In this document: piece by piece, positions 35,568 through 48,157 of the stretch
Numbering within the stretch: the stretch's first letter is position 1
Layout: every line of letters starts with the position of its first letter
Translations under genes and position numbers: made by a program
DNA from: Cadophora sp. MPI-SDFR-AT-0126
Lineage: Eukaryota; Ascomycota; Leotiomycetes; Helotiales; Ploettnerulaceae
Length of the DNA stretch: 64,000 nucleotides
Direction: 5' to 3'
NCBI GenBank assembly: GCA_020747065.1
Contig: JAGMVK010000020.1
Coordinates: 868,001-932,000 of the forward strand
The notes under the pieces: generated by a model
The model's input: only the letters and a program-made list of their open reading frames with translations
Databases searched by the model: none
What the model was told of the DNA's origin: nothing

Positions 35568-36378
35568 TCACTGTGTGCGTCTCCTCTTAGCGCGATCGTT
35601 CTCGCCTTCCTCCTCCTGAACATGATACGGCCCCATCTCCACAAAAGCCAATCTATCCTTACCCGTCGACCTGTCGCGAATGGCATTGATGATATCAACC
35701 AGCAGTTGGTGAGGATAATTCTTTGTATTCTTGATCTGCGCCAGATACGGAGCAGAGCAAACCCGAATCAAGTATAGCCGCAGCGCGCTCTCCGCAGTCG
35801 TATATTTGTATATATAAGGGAACAGTTCTGACGGTAGTCGGTCGTTTCCTTTCTGCTGGCGTGTTCGCTCGATGAGATTGATTACCTGGTTCTGCAGAGA
35901 GGGTACCAGGATCCGATCGGCGAGCAGCCAGAGGTGAACGAGGCCGTGTACATTCGGGGGTTCTCCATCCTCCATGACGATTTCTTGTGTGTAGAGCCAG
36001 TTGACAAACATCCCAAATACTGGCGGCTGTACTTCATATAAAACGACCTCTTGACTCTCGGCTTCGGCAAAGTTGCCATTGAATGCGGCGTCAAAGAAGG
36101 AAGAGTAGTGGCAGATATGGTTCTTGTGTATTGGGAAGGTTTGGTGGTGGTCTTCGGTATCGTCGATGATACCCTCGGAGACGCCGTGGACGGTTACTTT
36201 CACGATTGTTTGACGGCCGCTGCATAAATCAGTCCAATGACTCTTTGAAGGTGTAAGGGTTGACTTACACAAGATTCGGACGCTTCCTTTTCTTGATAGG
36301 AGTTGCCAGGGCTGGCGCCTTCACCGTAGAGAGGAGAGCAACGCTTGAGGCTGCTACATTATCGACTGGGGATGACAT
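35568..36378 (-). CDS. BTB/POZ domain protein (copy B of a tandem trio)
   Basis: Exons 36378-36269 and 36219-35568 give 253 residues. Exon 1 encodes a variable leader ending with a basic KKRKR patch, a likely nuclear localisation signal, and then PNLV at the intron, the same junction as in copies A and C. The BTB domain shows FPIHKNHICHYSSFFDAAFN, NFAEAESQEVVLYEV, FGMFVNWLYTQEIV and LWLLADRILVPSLQNQVI. The tail has ESALRLYLIRVCS and PHQLLVDIINAIRDR and ends in a second basic cluster (RAKRRRTQ). Exon 1 is 110 nt, identical in length to copy C, supporting recent common descent. A nuclear role is plausible from the two basic patches, but no DNA-binding domain is present. Confidence 0.88.
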
Positions 36379-37701
36379 TGCGCTGCTATGCGATCGTCGG
36401 AAGTTATCGAGACCATTCGAAGTCGTGGCAGGGAATAATCATGTATGTAGCGCCAGGCAGCTCGAACGCGAACGGTCCACCGTCCGATTGTCGCCAGAAA
36501 CGCCTAGCAGAGCACAAAGATCTTGACTCAGCAGCCAGAGAATCTACGAACTTCAGACTCCAAAGAAGTATCCAAGTACGCCAACCTCAAACCAGGCTGT
36601 ACTTCTCCCTTCCAGCCGGGTGCGATTGCGAAGAATTTCCTAAGGACGAACTGCACATTCCCATCGAAGAAGACCGGGCTTAGCTGCAAGAATAGCCGCT
36701 CGAGATGCAGTCGACTGCTAGTTGTGGATGTGGAGGTTGGCGTTGTGGAAGATTGCGGGTAATGGATGTTGTGCGAGAGATGAGGTCAGAGAAGGCTCCA
36801 TGTCAGCCTTGTAAATCGACCCCACCAACGGCTATGTATTTCACATGACTACTATCCGGACCGATGAGGATATTGTGTAAATTGGTGAATGATATAGTCG
36901 ATGAAAAGGTAGATAGCCTCAAAAAAAGGGTCCCAAGCAGATGCGATTCTGGGGATTCAATTGGTTTTTATATGTGGCCTCACGTGAGCGCCTACTTCTG
37001 CTGGACACTTATGTAGCAAGCTCATCCAGCAGAAAGTTATTATGCAAGTGAAGTTTGATTGACCTCGTTGAACTGTTACGGTCCAATTGAGCACCAAGTT
37101 GCATTGCTCTGAGTTCATCTATTCATTCTAGAAACTCGATTCCTTGTTCCACAGCGAAAGTCTCACTGAGAGGGGAAAGGAATAATCACTTCCTTCAGCA
37201 AAAGATTTCTTCCACGCTTCCTACTTTTCTAAACTAAGGGTCACCGTTCATGCATCCGCCTTCTCATACATCCATTCTTCAGTACACGGAGACTTCTCAG
37301 ATAGCAATATTGAGAGAGCACCCGAGAAGAGCATTCATTTCCACCATTGAGACTCGGACTTGAGACGAGGAGGTGGGAAAGCAGTCTGGCTTCCTATGAA
37401 TTCGGATGTGGAATTCTTGACCGCTGTGGTTGTTGAGTATCAAGCTCCGTAGCCAGGCTCACCAACATCCGTGGAAGCATAAGGCGCAAGTCGACGGCTG
37501 AACCCAAACAGCTGTTCCGCAGCTACAACCTCTCCAGCAGCAATTCCCACAGGATAGATAACACATGATCATACACTTCCATGCCATCTCGTGGCCCTGC
37601 CAAGATAGGTGCTCGTACAGTGATCTTTTCCGAACACTTCAGCATTTGTGCCGACTAGTGATGAATATAAGCCTCATAAACTCAACATCATCCAACATCT
37701 T
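36379..37701. other. Intergenic region between BTB copies B and C
   Basis: These 1.3 kb have short overlapping open frames on the plus strand (36345-36762) that run into copy B and have no family resemblance. No BTB remnant is visible. Confidence 0.45.
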
Positions 37702-38527
37702 TCACTGAGGCTCCTCCTGCGAAACATTAGCCAACTGCCCACGCCGATACTCCACCACCCCCTTCTCCCTCTCATCCACAAAAAACTCCTCCAAATCCGG
37801 CCTCCACTGCCCCCTCTCCCTCCTCATCACCGCCTCCTTCTCCCTCCTCCTCACCGCAGCCACAATCTCCAACAATAGCTCCCTCGGATAATGATCCGGA
37901 TCCTTCATCGCCTCCGTCTTCGCCAGACACATACTCACAATATACTTCCGCAGCAGACTCTCCTCCGTGGTATTCTCATACACGTAGCCAAACACCGCGG
38001 ACGGCAAGCCTTTGGTCTTCCGAGCTGATTCGAGCATGGAGAGGATATCGTTCTGTAGGCGCGGGATGAGCAGTTTGTCGGCGAGGATCCAGAGCATGAA
38101 GAGGTGGCTTGAGAGGGGCTGCTCGCTGGATTTGTTGACGAGTGTCTGAGTGTAGAGCCAGTTGACGAGGATGCCGAAGACGGTGGGGTTTGTCTCGTCG
38201 AGATTGATGGATTGGTCTTCGCTTTCGATGAAGGGTCCTGAGAGCGCGGCGCGAAAGTAGGGGGAGTAGTGGCAAAGGTAGTTTTTGTGGACCTGGAAGG
38301 TGTGCCATCTGCCTGTTGGGTTTTGGTCGGCTCGGACTTTGACGGTGACGATTGGCTGGGGACCACTAGAAGTGTGTCGTCAGTATGTATCTGGGGGAGG
38401 CAATGGGGAGTCAATACACGAGGTTTGGTGCAGGCGCTGGGTTGCACATGCGCTTGCTTCGAGGTTCGTCCTTTTCTAAGTCGAGGGGACGCTTCTGCGA
38501 GTCTACAGGCTGTAGTGTTGCAGACAT
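37702..38527 (-). CDS. BTB/POZ domain protein (copy C of a tandem trio)
   Basis: Exons 38527-38418 and 38365-37702 give 257 residues. Exon 1 (110 nt) encodes a variable leader with RPLDLEKDEPRSKRM and ends PNLV at the shared intron site. The BTB domain shows FQVHKNYLCHYSPYFRAALS, FIESEDQSINL, FGILVNWLYTQTLV and LWILADKLLIPRLQNDIL. The tail has ESLLRKYIVSMC and PRELLLEIVAAVRRREKE, a longer and more basic helix than in A or B. Codon choice at the 3' end is much more C-rich in third positions than in copies A and B. It has the same likely adaptor role as the other two and stands head-to-tail with them on the minus strand. Confidence 0.88.
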
Positions 38528-39348
38528 TGCGTTTAAGTATCAGGAGGCTCCCCTATCCAGACAGGTCGAGAACTCAAAGAATTATCTCTGGACCGAGAAG
38601 AGTCAATTGGTACGGCAGATGGCAAGGAGGTACTGCTGTTGACGAACACTGCTCCAAACACGGGGTAGAAATCGCGTACGAAACTCGATTGCGCGCCGAG
38701 ACCGTGCTTGCTAGCTCGATACTGCGATAAGCAGGGTTCCAGGACCCTGTCAGGCTTGGTGATATGTGCCAATGGGTAAGGTTGTGGGTGTTACTCAGAA
38801 TTGTAGAGTGAGACATTGAAGTTGGGAGTTGCGGGAAGTCGCGTCAACATGACGAAAGGTTACCCCACTACCCCACCTCAGCCTTGGTTTTTGTTTACTT
38901 CCTCGTTGGTTTCTAAACGATGAGAAGCGAATTTCTGTCCACTTTCATCGTTAGATAATGTTCATCGATCAGCTATAGATGTAGCTTTTTATAGCCCAAT
39001 TCTCGATGGAAAATGTGATCGATTGAAAGAGAAAACTTCGTTAGGTGAGTATCATTAATGGTGAAGTCGCTTTGCGATATGCGGACTGTGACATACCTAC
39101 ATAGAGATATTGAACACCCATTGATGAGGCATGGATAAATCATCCAGCAAACTGGAAAGAGGAGAGAGAAGAGAGAAAAACGGTTAGTTAAGACAACCCA
39201 CTTTTCTTCAACTCGGCAAATATTTACAAAATTCCAAAAACTATGTACATCCAAAAGAGGGAGCTTTGTACGCCACCTTTAACAATAAACGGCAGATCAT
39301 TTTGTTCCAGCCTTTAAGGATTTCAAAAGCCCTCTAAAAGGTTTCTTA
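38528..39348. other. Intergenic region, BTB copy C to rhamnogalacturonan lyase
   Basis: This holds the promoter of copy C and the 3' flank of the lyase. AT-rich with no supported coding sequence. Confidence 0.5.
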
Positions 39349-41414
39349 TCAATGGAACAACTCCACCGCATCAAAGATCTTAATAACAGTCAGCAACATT
39401 CTAACAACAACCCTCAGAACAAAAAAAGAAGAAGAAAGAGGTGGTGAAAAAACTCAGGAAAACTCACAAAATTCGGACTCAAAAATGCATCCCCACTACT
39501 CCCCGAAATAACCGCCACGCTAATACTATTACTCCCACTCACCAGCGTCCCAGCCGGCACCGTACAATCATACACATTCCCATATCCCCTATACGCGCCC
39601 CTCGTCACGCCCCGACTATCAATCGTCGTCGGCGCCGCTGGCGCCGCACACACATACCCATTAACGGTCGCCTGCGGCCTCCCTCCGGCAAACGACAGCG
39701 TCGTCGCAATCCGAAACGTCGCAGTCGTGGTGATCGCCGAGGATAGCGAGAATTTGATGACTTGTGGGCTGTTGACGGATTTGAAGAGCGCCATGGGGAA
39801 AGAGGATGCGGAGCTCGATCCGACGGTGAAGGTCCCCGGGGACCAGGACGACATGCGGCTGTCGGAGGGGTGCATGCGCAGTTGTTTGTCGGCGTTGAGG
39901 AAGCCGGTGGGGGTGCCGTCGTAGTCGCCGATTTTGAAGACGGTGGTGTGGGAGCTGGTTATTATGGCGTTGGTGGCGGAGATGGATTTCGTGGCTGTGG
40001 CGGCGGCTGCTACGGACTGTTTTTGTGATGATATCAGCTTTCTACTCGCTTTATTGAAATATTTTGGGGGCGAACTGGTTGAGGGGAGAGAAAGAAGGGG
40101 AGGAGTGGTTCAGTACGTACCACAGTCGTCGTCGCAGCCAAAAACTCATTTTGGTACAACGCCATCGTATACGTGCCCGCCACCAACGGAGGCGACGTAA
40201 ACGCTCCAGACGAAGAAGCCTTCACCCAATTCTGATAATTGGCGTTATACCAATGCACCACAATCGGCAGAGCGGTCGATACACCAGATGCTGTACCCTT
40301 TACGACGCCTCGACCAGATGGCCCCACGTAGCCAGTGAGTCCTAGGTCGGCGAAGAAACTGGTGTCGATACCGGCCGAGCTTGGGATGCCGGAGCGCGAG
40401 AAAGACATTACGTAGGGTCCGTGGAAACCCATGCGGTAGGCTTCCGTTTGGACGTGGCCGGAGTTCATATAGAATGTGGTGGATTGGTAGCTAAAGATTC
40501 AATTATCGTTAACATCTGGACAATTTTCTTCTCTTTGTGTTTGACCTGGGCGTGGGGCTTGGGCTTACCTTCCGCCATTGTTCAGATTGATGTCTCTGAA
40601 GAACGGCCCACCAGAACTCTTCTCCCTTGACAGCACATTCGTGACATAGCAAGCGTGGACCGACGCGTCAGATGCTACAGCACAGTAGACATCATCGTCG
40701 ATGAATCTCTCCGAAGAGTAGAACTACACTCGTCAGCCACATTTCATACCCACCTATCTCCCATCCTCATCCACCCATCGGTCAGAGACTAAACGAATCG
40801 TTACTCACCTTGCTCCTCGTCTGTCCAGAAACCGTATAGACATCCGACCCCTCAATCGCCGTTCCTCCACTCGTATTGGAGACTTCCCCTTCCTTGTACG
40901 CGACAGGCAACCCGATAAGTCGATAGATGAATCTCAGCTCCCCAACCGTCGGTTCAGAGTTTGTGTACGTGCCCATGTAGATGAGACTCGTTCCATCTTC
41001 GAAAATGTAGTACTGGGTCAGATCGAAGGAATCGTTCTTGGCGACGCACTTGACTACTACTCGAGTTCCTATAGACAACCATATCATGTTAGTTTTCTTT
41101 TTGGCATCACAACACTCCGATGCTGGAGAGTTGGAAGAGAAGAGAAAAGGGTTGAGCTTACCGACAGTGGTGTACGAAACAGTCGCACTCCCCAACCCAG
41201 ACGCGATATGCGAGTAGGTACTCTGATACTGATACTGCGTTCCACGATACAAGATACTCGTGATATCACACGTACTCCTCGAGATCGCAACAACGAAACC
41301 ATCAGTATCTCCACTATCAACCGTATAGCTAGCCGTAGACGTCGTGACCGAAATCCCAAACGCCGTAGCTGCGAAACCAAGGATAGCGAGAATAGGAGCA
41401 AACATTTTGATCAT
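39349..41414 (-). CDS. Rhamnogalacturonan lyase, polysaccharide lyase family 4
   Basis: This secreted enzyme cleaves the alternating rhamnose-galacturonate backbone of rhamnogalacturonan I by beta-elimination. Exons 41414-41162, 41068-40809, 40723-40569, 40490-40121, 40016-39468 and 39378-39349 give 538 residues, the usual length. The signal peptide is about 1-20 ([20 protein letters not shown] 41405 is an equally good start). The catalytic beta-sandwich shows [58 protein letters not shown] and [16 protein letters not shown], as in fungal RhgB. It is followed by [20 protein letters not shown], a fibronectin-III-like middle part, and a C-terminal carbohydrate-binding-like beta domain ending [11 protein letters not shown]. 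The last exon is only 30 nt. All junctions keep frame. It points to pectin degradation. Confidence 0.93.
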
Positions 41415-41581
41415 TGGAACCAGATACCAACTTTCTGGAAGACAAGCACAAGCACATATTGGCGAAGGCTTGGGATGCTTGTTTTATATGTACGGGTGCG
41501 TTCCTGAGCCCCTGGCGGAATGTAGTACCCACAGCCGTGAGATCCGACGGTATTCAATTTCCCTCAGGCACTTTACTGGAG

Positions 41582-41601
41582 GAGATGAGATGAGATGAGA
41601 T
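41582..41601. repeat. (GAGAT)4 microsatellite
   Basis: Four perfect tandem copies of the pentamer lie upstream of the lyase gene. Confidence 0.8.
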
Positions 41602-43488
41602 GACAGGAGAAATGCATATTGTGTGGGGAAAACGGAATTCGGGGGTAAAGAACGCGAGATGGGGAAATAAATCCATCATTCTGGAAACGTAATTGGATCT
41701 TGCGCGTGATCATACTTTGGAGCACAACTCTGATCCACTTGAATTGGTAACCCGGAGCTCAAAAGAGTAATCTAAGTTTTCGCGTGGTCAACCTTACAGT
41801 AAGTAAGTTCCAAAAGGTGGGGTTGACATATCTCGAAATTAACAACGCGTGTGCAGAAACCCGTTCATCCCATTTTCCCCTGCACTCAAATATGTATCAA
41901 ACATCGCACCAGAATAACGCAACAATTCGTCAACAATCCCATCCAATGATGCGCTCTCAAGACTGGTTAATAGGAACCTCGGCCCCGTTCGCAGGTCCCA
42001 TTGTTGTTGTCGTCAATTTCCACCAGTCACAACCGACTGCCGTAGCGGGGATCATCTCCTCGGCACATTTCTGAACGAAAGCTTGTATCCCGCGACTCCC
42101 GCCCTATGCGGAGGGAGATGTACCGGTTTGGTACCCTAAGGTATTTGAAGTTGAGAACGCGGGGTACCTGGTGGCTTGAAGACCTGGCATGATGATGATC
42201 TTTGGAGAGATGTGATGTTCTGTGAGATGCTTGAATTCCTTTCGGAAGCTGGCGGTCTTGCATTCTCCGTTTGCGTTTCTGTCCTTCAATTTGCTTGATG
42301 TGCGCAATGGCTGGAGTTATGGTGTCGCCGAAAGTAGAAGCTACACTAGATTCTCTCATTCTTTCCTGTCTAGTATGGCACAGCTGAGGGGGGATCAAGC
42401 TGAAGTACGTTTGTTTTGATGTCAAAGAGTGCTGGCGCGATGTGCTCTCTGAGAGAAATGATGAAAACGACAAAGAGGAGCCCAACCGCGATGGAGGCGA
42501 AGTTTGCATCTGCTTATCTCAGAGATCTATCTAGATGGAAGGAGGAGCATAGACTCTTTAAATGCAAAAAGAACGACCAAAAAAACAGATACTCGGAATA
42601 GAGATCCTGCATGGCATATTGACTGCGGGATGGTCCAGATAAATGCGAGTGAAGTATAGAAACAAAAACTTGGTCTTTTCAAGTGACATGACAATCGCAC
42701 AATCAAAATGGAAATGGTTGAGGCGGTGTCGATTTGGAGTTTGAGCAGCGAATGAACAAACCAACGCCCAGGCACTCGAGGAGCCGATGCCGAAGAATTG
42801 ACAACTTGATAGTTTAGGAGCTCGTACCGCGATTTTCAAATTAAAGACGTGACTCCATGAACGAAAACGAGAAACAGTACAGTAAAGGCAGAGCGAACGT
42901 ATGGTAACAAAGCTTGGACGAGGTACAATGACAACAATTTGAAAGAGAATCTTTGAATGGTAGAGCAAGAAACAGATAGCAAGAAAGGGCGGAAGAAAAG
43001 AAAGCAGAAGCACAACAGCCAACTCAAGAGACTGTACATGCGCACATTGCCACTCACCCCTCAACATCCCAATTCCCACCACATAAACCGATTCCGAGTC
43101 CATCAACGAAGTCCAAAGGAGATACCTCGGAAACTCCAACGGGCCCAACAATAGAAAGATATGCACTTTTCGAATCCGAGACATTGATTGATTGATACCT
43201 GCGATAGGAAAGACGGTCCAAAGAAGACACCACTCTGAGGAAATATCGGGACATGCTTATCAAGAAGCTCCACGTAAGTTTAACTCCGCTGCTAGATTGA
43301 TAGTGACAAACAAAGATTGGAATTAGATAGGTAATTGGACCGTGTACCAATTGGTGCAAGTACGAGATAAGGAGGGAAGAATTCTTGCCGTTCCTTCTGA
43401 AGTGAAGTCGGTGATGGAGGGAAGGAATGTTGAAGAGTAAAACATCAAAGGATATATCGAAAAATGAGAATAGAAAAGGGAGAACATC

Positions 43489-43531
43489 AATCAGTCAATC
43501 AATCAATCTCTCAATCTCTCAATCCCTCAAC
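43489..43531. repeat. Imperfect TCAA/TCTC tandem repeat
   Basis: Repeated TCAATCAATC units grade into TCTCAATC units, a low-complexity tract in the gene-free interval. Confidence 0.75.
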
Positions 43532-43730
43532 CTAACTTCTCTCGCATGACTACTAACCGTGTTCAATTCCAATCTGAGGCTGATAACACTCAAGACGGAG
43601 ACCGCTTCCCTATCTGATCGTACGCGCATGTTCCTACCTACGGACCGGAGCATCGTCGTATGGCAGGGAAGTATCGACTCGATGGGGAAGCTCGCTCCCG
43701 TCCCGGCTCCCGATGCGTGTGTGGAGCTGG

Positions 43731-43755
43731 GCCGGGGCCGGGGCCGGGGCTGGGG
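43731..43755. repeat. GCCGGG-type G-rich tandem repeat
   Basis: About four near-perfect copies of a G4-containing hexamer occur on the plus strand. Four runs of four G within 25 nt fit a possible G-quadruplex, which is an inference only. Confidence 0.7.
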
Positions 43756-45414
43756 AAGATTGAGTCGTATTGGTACAGAACCCCTTTTTCTGTTGGTTTC
43801 GATGGGTTTTGATGGGATGGTTTGCATTGATGTGTCGTGTGAGGATGTTGCGTGAGGATGTCGTGTTCAATCATCAGATGAACGTACGCATGCACGATTG
43901 GACTGATGAGGGAGATGGGGGATGGAGGGTGGGACGGGAGATAGGCGCAGCCTTCGGGGTGGATGTCTGTGGTCGCGTGTTTGGAGCAAAGCACGTGACT
44001 GGGTCATACTTTGACCATTACAGAGGTTCCAAGCTGAGCTAAGCTAACATCAGATCATCAGACTCACGATATGAATGTAGTCTTTAGGTGGATGTTAGGT
44101 CTCAAATAAATATCTCAAATGGCTGCAAACAGAAGAAAAGACCTCACATTCTTCCACCCCAGCTCACGCCTTGCCCGTTATCTCATAGCCAGCCAAGCGA
44201 GAAGTCTCAGAGGCAGCTTTGCCTAAAACGGCTGCTCTAACGTCCTCGTCCACACACTGGACCGAGGTAAGCCCCGCGCTAAAAATTAAGAATGAAAGTT
44301 TTCACTCCTCGATCAGCATTTAATTAATTTGAATATCGCTAACGAGTTCAGTAAAGAGGGCTGAAATCCAGTAGACGTCGCAGCTAACTAGATTTTCAAA
44401 CATCTCAAAGCTGGAACTTCTTACTCAAGGGGCGGATATTGTCGCTAAGTCTAGGGTCCAGGGTCTAATGATAGGGACGGACTGTTACAGGCTGATGGAG
44501 TATTAGCATACTGTAGCATGCTTGGTTGCGCCATTGGGAGATAACCATATCGTACCGCCCCTCTTTTGGACCCTTCTCTCTGCTTTTAATCCCCCCTCTG
44601 AGAATCCATCATTTCGTCATTTCCGATGGGAAGGCCTCCTCTTCATACTGGAGATGAGACACCCTGCGATGCGATGCAATCAAAGTGGAATTATTCTGGA
44701 GATGAGTGGATTGAGCAAAAAGATAACAGTGGAGTTGATTTGTATCCGACAATCCGTGTGGGAACTGAATTGATGGAATTGGACTGCCGTGATTGGTTCA
44801 CAGCCTAGTCTAGTCAAGTCACGATTCAGAGATCTCCCTGACAGACAGATTTTGTTATCTGGAGGGATAGACCCAGCTGAGAGATGCCAAGACGTGGGAA
44901 ACCGCGTGGATGTTCCCCAAGTGGATTACAAGCCGGCCGCTTGATGGTCTTCTCTTGCATGCGCCAATCGTGGGCTACATGAAGGAGATCCCAGCAGTCG
45001 GCCGGTCCGAAGCACTAGTCCAAATCAGAGATTTTAAAGACAAGAAGAAGAGAGTCTAATCCAATGAGAGACATCACGAACATCTTCGCTAACAAATCTC
45101 ATCGCTGGCTCAGGGTCTTGGCGCGTCATTTCTGATTCCCTTCAAGTGCAACATTACTTACTCGACAAGCGCAGGGTACCCATACCCATGTCCTGCCCAT
45201 GTTTTGCCATCCATCCCATCTCATCCCCATGTCCCCCGTCGTGCCCAGCCCTCGGTACAAGGGTGGCCAGCCAACAAAAGTAGCTTATCCTAGTGAGGGA
45301 CCAGTGGCCGACGACCATTGACGGAGGAGAGAAGATGCAGCGCATGGCAGCGCAGGGCAGACCTAGCAGAAAGCGATAAGTTCGGCCTTTTTCTGGAAAC
45401 CTTCTGGCCGCGAC

Positions 45415-45560
45415 TGGCCTTCCTAGCTTTCCTTCCTTCCTTCTTCCTTCCTTTCTCGTCCTCCTCCTCCTCCTCTTGGTCTTCCTCTTACTTAGTCTGC
45501 TAGATCTGCGCTGCGCTTCCACTCTCTTTCCTTTTTACTCCTCCTCTCCGACCACGACAT
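45415..45560 (+). promoter_or_regulatory. Pyrimidine-rich (CT) leader of the permease gene
   Basis: A long run of TTCC and CTC repeats on the coding strand ends about 70 nt before the ATG at 45630. CT-rich blocks just upstream of transcription starts are common core-promoter features of highly expressed filamentous-fungal genes. The exact start site cannot be seen. Confidence 0.5.
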
Positions 45561-45629
45561 CGACGACGACAATCGCCTCCAAGTATATACCTCGACCCAT
45601 CCGCCGCATACTGACAAGCATCACCGGCC

Positions 45630-47440
45630 ATGGAAGCTGCATACAAAGACTCGGACAAGCAGGTGGTCAATGGGGAAGGCCTCATCCACCGACCCAACAC
45701 CCGCGAGAAGGCACGCAATGCCAGCGTCGAGCTGGGCAACGACAACTCCGCCGATGACCTCCTCGAGGCAATGGGCTACGCCTCCGAGCTGGTCCGCAAC
45801 CGATCGACCCTCCAAGTCGCGTTCATGTCCTTCGTGCTGGCATCAATTCCCTACGGCCTCGCGACCACATTCTTTTACCCCCTCGCCGGCGGCGGTCCTA
45901 CCACGGTTCTCTGGGGATGGGTGGCTGTCTCGATTATCATTCTCTGCGTAGCTACTTCTCTGGGAGAGATCACGTCCGTATATCCTACTGCTGGTGGTGT
46001 CTATTACCAGACGTTCATGCTGTCTCCGGTCTGGTGTCGCAAGATCATGTCCTGGATTTGTGGATGGTCGTACGTGGTGGGAAATATCACCATCACCCTT
46101 GCAGTGAACTTCGGGACAACGCTTTTCTTTATCGCCTGCGTCAATGTCTTCGAATCCGAGCCGGGAGTCGGAATCTGGGCGGCCGAGACTTACCAGATCT
46201 TCCTCGTCTTTGTAGCCATCACGATACTCTGCAACCTTGTTTCCGCTCTTGGCAACAAATGGCTGCCATGGTTGGATGTGAGTATCACAATTCTGGTATC
46301 AATTGACGCAATACTAATTTTACAGACGTTTGCCATATTCTGGACCTTTGCAGGCGTCATTGCCATTGTCATTTGTGTCCTCGCACTTGCCAAGGAAGGC
46401 AGACGATCAGCAAAATTCGTCTTCACTGATTTTGAGCCTTTGTCGGGCTGGACACCCGGTTGGGCATTCTGTGTTGGCCTCTTGCAAGCAGCATATGCTA
46501 CCTCGTCTACCGGCATGATCATTTCGTACGTCCCCTAGTCTGTGCGAACGGATATCCACTAATTGAGTTAGCATGTGCGAGGAAGTCCAGAACCCTAGCG
46601 TACAGGTCCCAAAAGCTATGGTCGGAACCATTGTTCTCAACACCATCTGTGGACTTGTCTTCATCATCCCTCTCCTCTTCGTCTTGCCAGATCTGGAACT
46701 CCTCTTTGGCCTCCTTTCCGGTCAGCCAACGCCCGTCATCATCGCCACGGCAGTCGGTAACAAGGGAGGAGCATTTGCCCTGCTCATTCCTCTCTTGGTC
46801 CTCGCCATCTTCTGCGGTATCGGTTGCACCACTGCTGCTTCTCGTGCTACATGGGCTTTCTCCCGTGATGGAGCCATCCCAGGTTTCAAATGGTGGAAGG
46901 TTGTTAACACCAAGCTCGATGTTCCTCTCAACGCCATGATGCTCAGTATGGCTGTCCAGATTCTCCTCGGTGTCTTGTACTTCGGCTCTTCCGCTGCATT
47001 CAACGCCTTTTCTGGCGTTGGTGTTATCTGCTTGACTGTCAGCTACGCCGTTCCCATTGCCGTCTCCCTCATCGGTGGCCGTACGCATATCAAGTACGGA
47101 AAGTTCGACATGGGAATGCTTGGGCTCGTCTGCAACGTTGTTTCACTTGGTAGGTTTTCTGTCCCCCAACCTCTCCACTATGAAAAGTTTTCCCCCCTGC
47201 TAACACTCGCCAGCCTGGTCCGCTCTCGCGGTGCCCCTCTTCTGCATGCCATCCTATCTTCCCGTCGCAGCAGCAACCATGAACTACGCCTCGGTAGTTT
47301 TCTTTGCCTTCATCCTAGTCTCTTCCATCTGGTACTTCGTTTGGGGTAAGAAGAACTACGCCGGCCCACCAGTCCAGGAAGACGCTACCATCGAGCGCCG
47401 GAGGTCCGAGATCTCCAACACGCATCAGCATCCTTTGTGA
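45630..47440 (+). CDS. APC-family amino-acid / GABA / choline-type permease
   Basis: This plasma-membrane symporter of amino acids or related amines belongs to the fungal UGA4/HNM1-like branch of the APC superfamily. Exons 45630-46277, 46326-46525, 46572-47149 and 47214-47440 give 550 residues. The cytosolic N-terminus (about 60 residues) contains NTREKARNASVELGND. Twelve hydrophobic spans follow. Diagnostic motifs are SLGEITSVYPTAGGVYYQTF after span 2, MCEEVQNPSVQVPKAMVGTI (the conserved acidic-Glu-Val-x-Asn segment in span 6-7), RATWAFSRDGAIPGF and NTKLDVPLNAMMLS. All three introns are 46-64 nt and join in frame. The short C-tail has RRRSEISNTHQH. The substrate cannot be assigned by eye: GABA, choline and polyamine transporters share these motifs. 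Confidence 0.93.
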
Positions 47441-48157
47441 TAAATGTGCCTTTTGAGTGCGTGCTTGTGCTTGCTTGTCGTGCAATGCAGTTCAGTGCAA
47501 AGATACCATTTGCCCAGAGCGGTTCCTTCGACTTTCCTGAATCAGCATCATCAGCCAGGCAGCCAGACCCGAGCGAATGACTCCATTTCGACACCACGAA
47601 TGCGAACGTGAAGCCCGAAGATGGAAATTTCTCTTTTGATATGGTGTCATCTATATGTTATATAATTGTTCTTTTAGATCCAATGTGAAGATGGACTGAC
47701 ATCCAATCAAATGAATGCATATTCCACAGCACCAACGCCACAGCAGCGAACGCCTTGCAACACGAACCCGAGAAAAATGAGAAGGATGGATACCCTGAGC
47801 AGCTACCGAACGACTTGCTTGTGCCAGTGGTACTTTATGCCGTGTTTCAAAAGAATAGAGAAAAAGTCGGTATATCTTGCCTTACCTTGCATTGGAGAAG
47901 GGGTCTCGGGTAAGTTTTGTATGAGTGCACCAATTAGCTGCATAGTGGCGGGATCAAATATGCCGGAATGCTTAATGCTATGGAACGAGGCCGCAATGTA
48001 CGGCCCCAAAAAGCTGAACTCTTGATCGATCAAATTGATGAAGTGGGCTTGCAAGGTGCAGACAGCCAATTTCCAAAGAGACTATAGACAAATAGCCCTG
48101 AGAGGCGGCCATCATATATCCTCTGGCCCCACTCACACCAGTCCGACAGTTAGTTAG
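47441..48157. other. Intergenic region between convergent genes
   Basis: This is the 3' flank of the permease (+) and the acyl-CoA dehydrogenase (-). A minus-strand open frame at 47803-48069 has no family resemblance. A small TTAG repeat sits at 48148-48160, just at the dehydrogenase stop. Confidence 0.45.

Larger units (their letters stand above)
41415..45629. other. 4.2-kb gene-free interval upstream of the permease
   Basis: This is the longest interval without a supported gene. Several open frames exist, the largest a 208-codon minus-strand one at 42558-43184, but none has a family resemblance or plausible splice partners. Simple repeats are present (41582, 43489 and 43731, listed separately). 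The right end carries a CT-rich leader. Confidence 0.45.

Noticed and set aside
42558..43184. 208-codon minus-strand frame with an ATG and hydrophobic stretches
   Set aside because: No family resemblance, odd Ser/Phe/Arg/Cys-rich composition and no splice partners; likely chance.
43519..43870. Overlapping open frames on both strands around the G-rich repeat
   Set aside because: They arise from low-complexity GC-rich sequence; Pro/Gly/Arg-rich translations in every frame.
47803..48069. 88-codon minus-strand frame downstream of the acyl-CoA dehydrogenase
   Set aside because: It lies past the dehydrogenase stop, does not continue its fold and matches nothing known.
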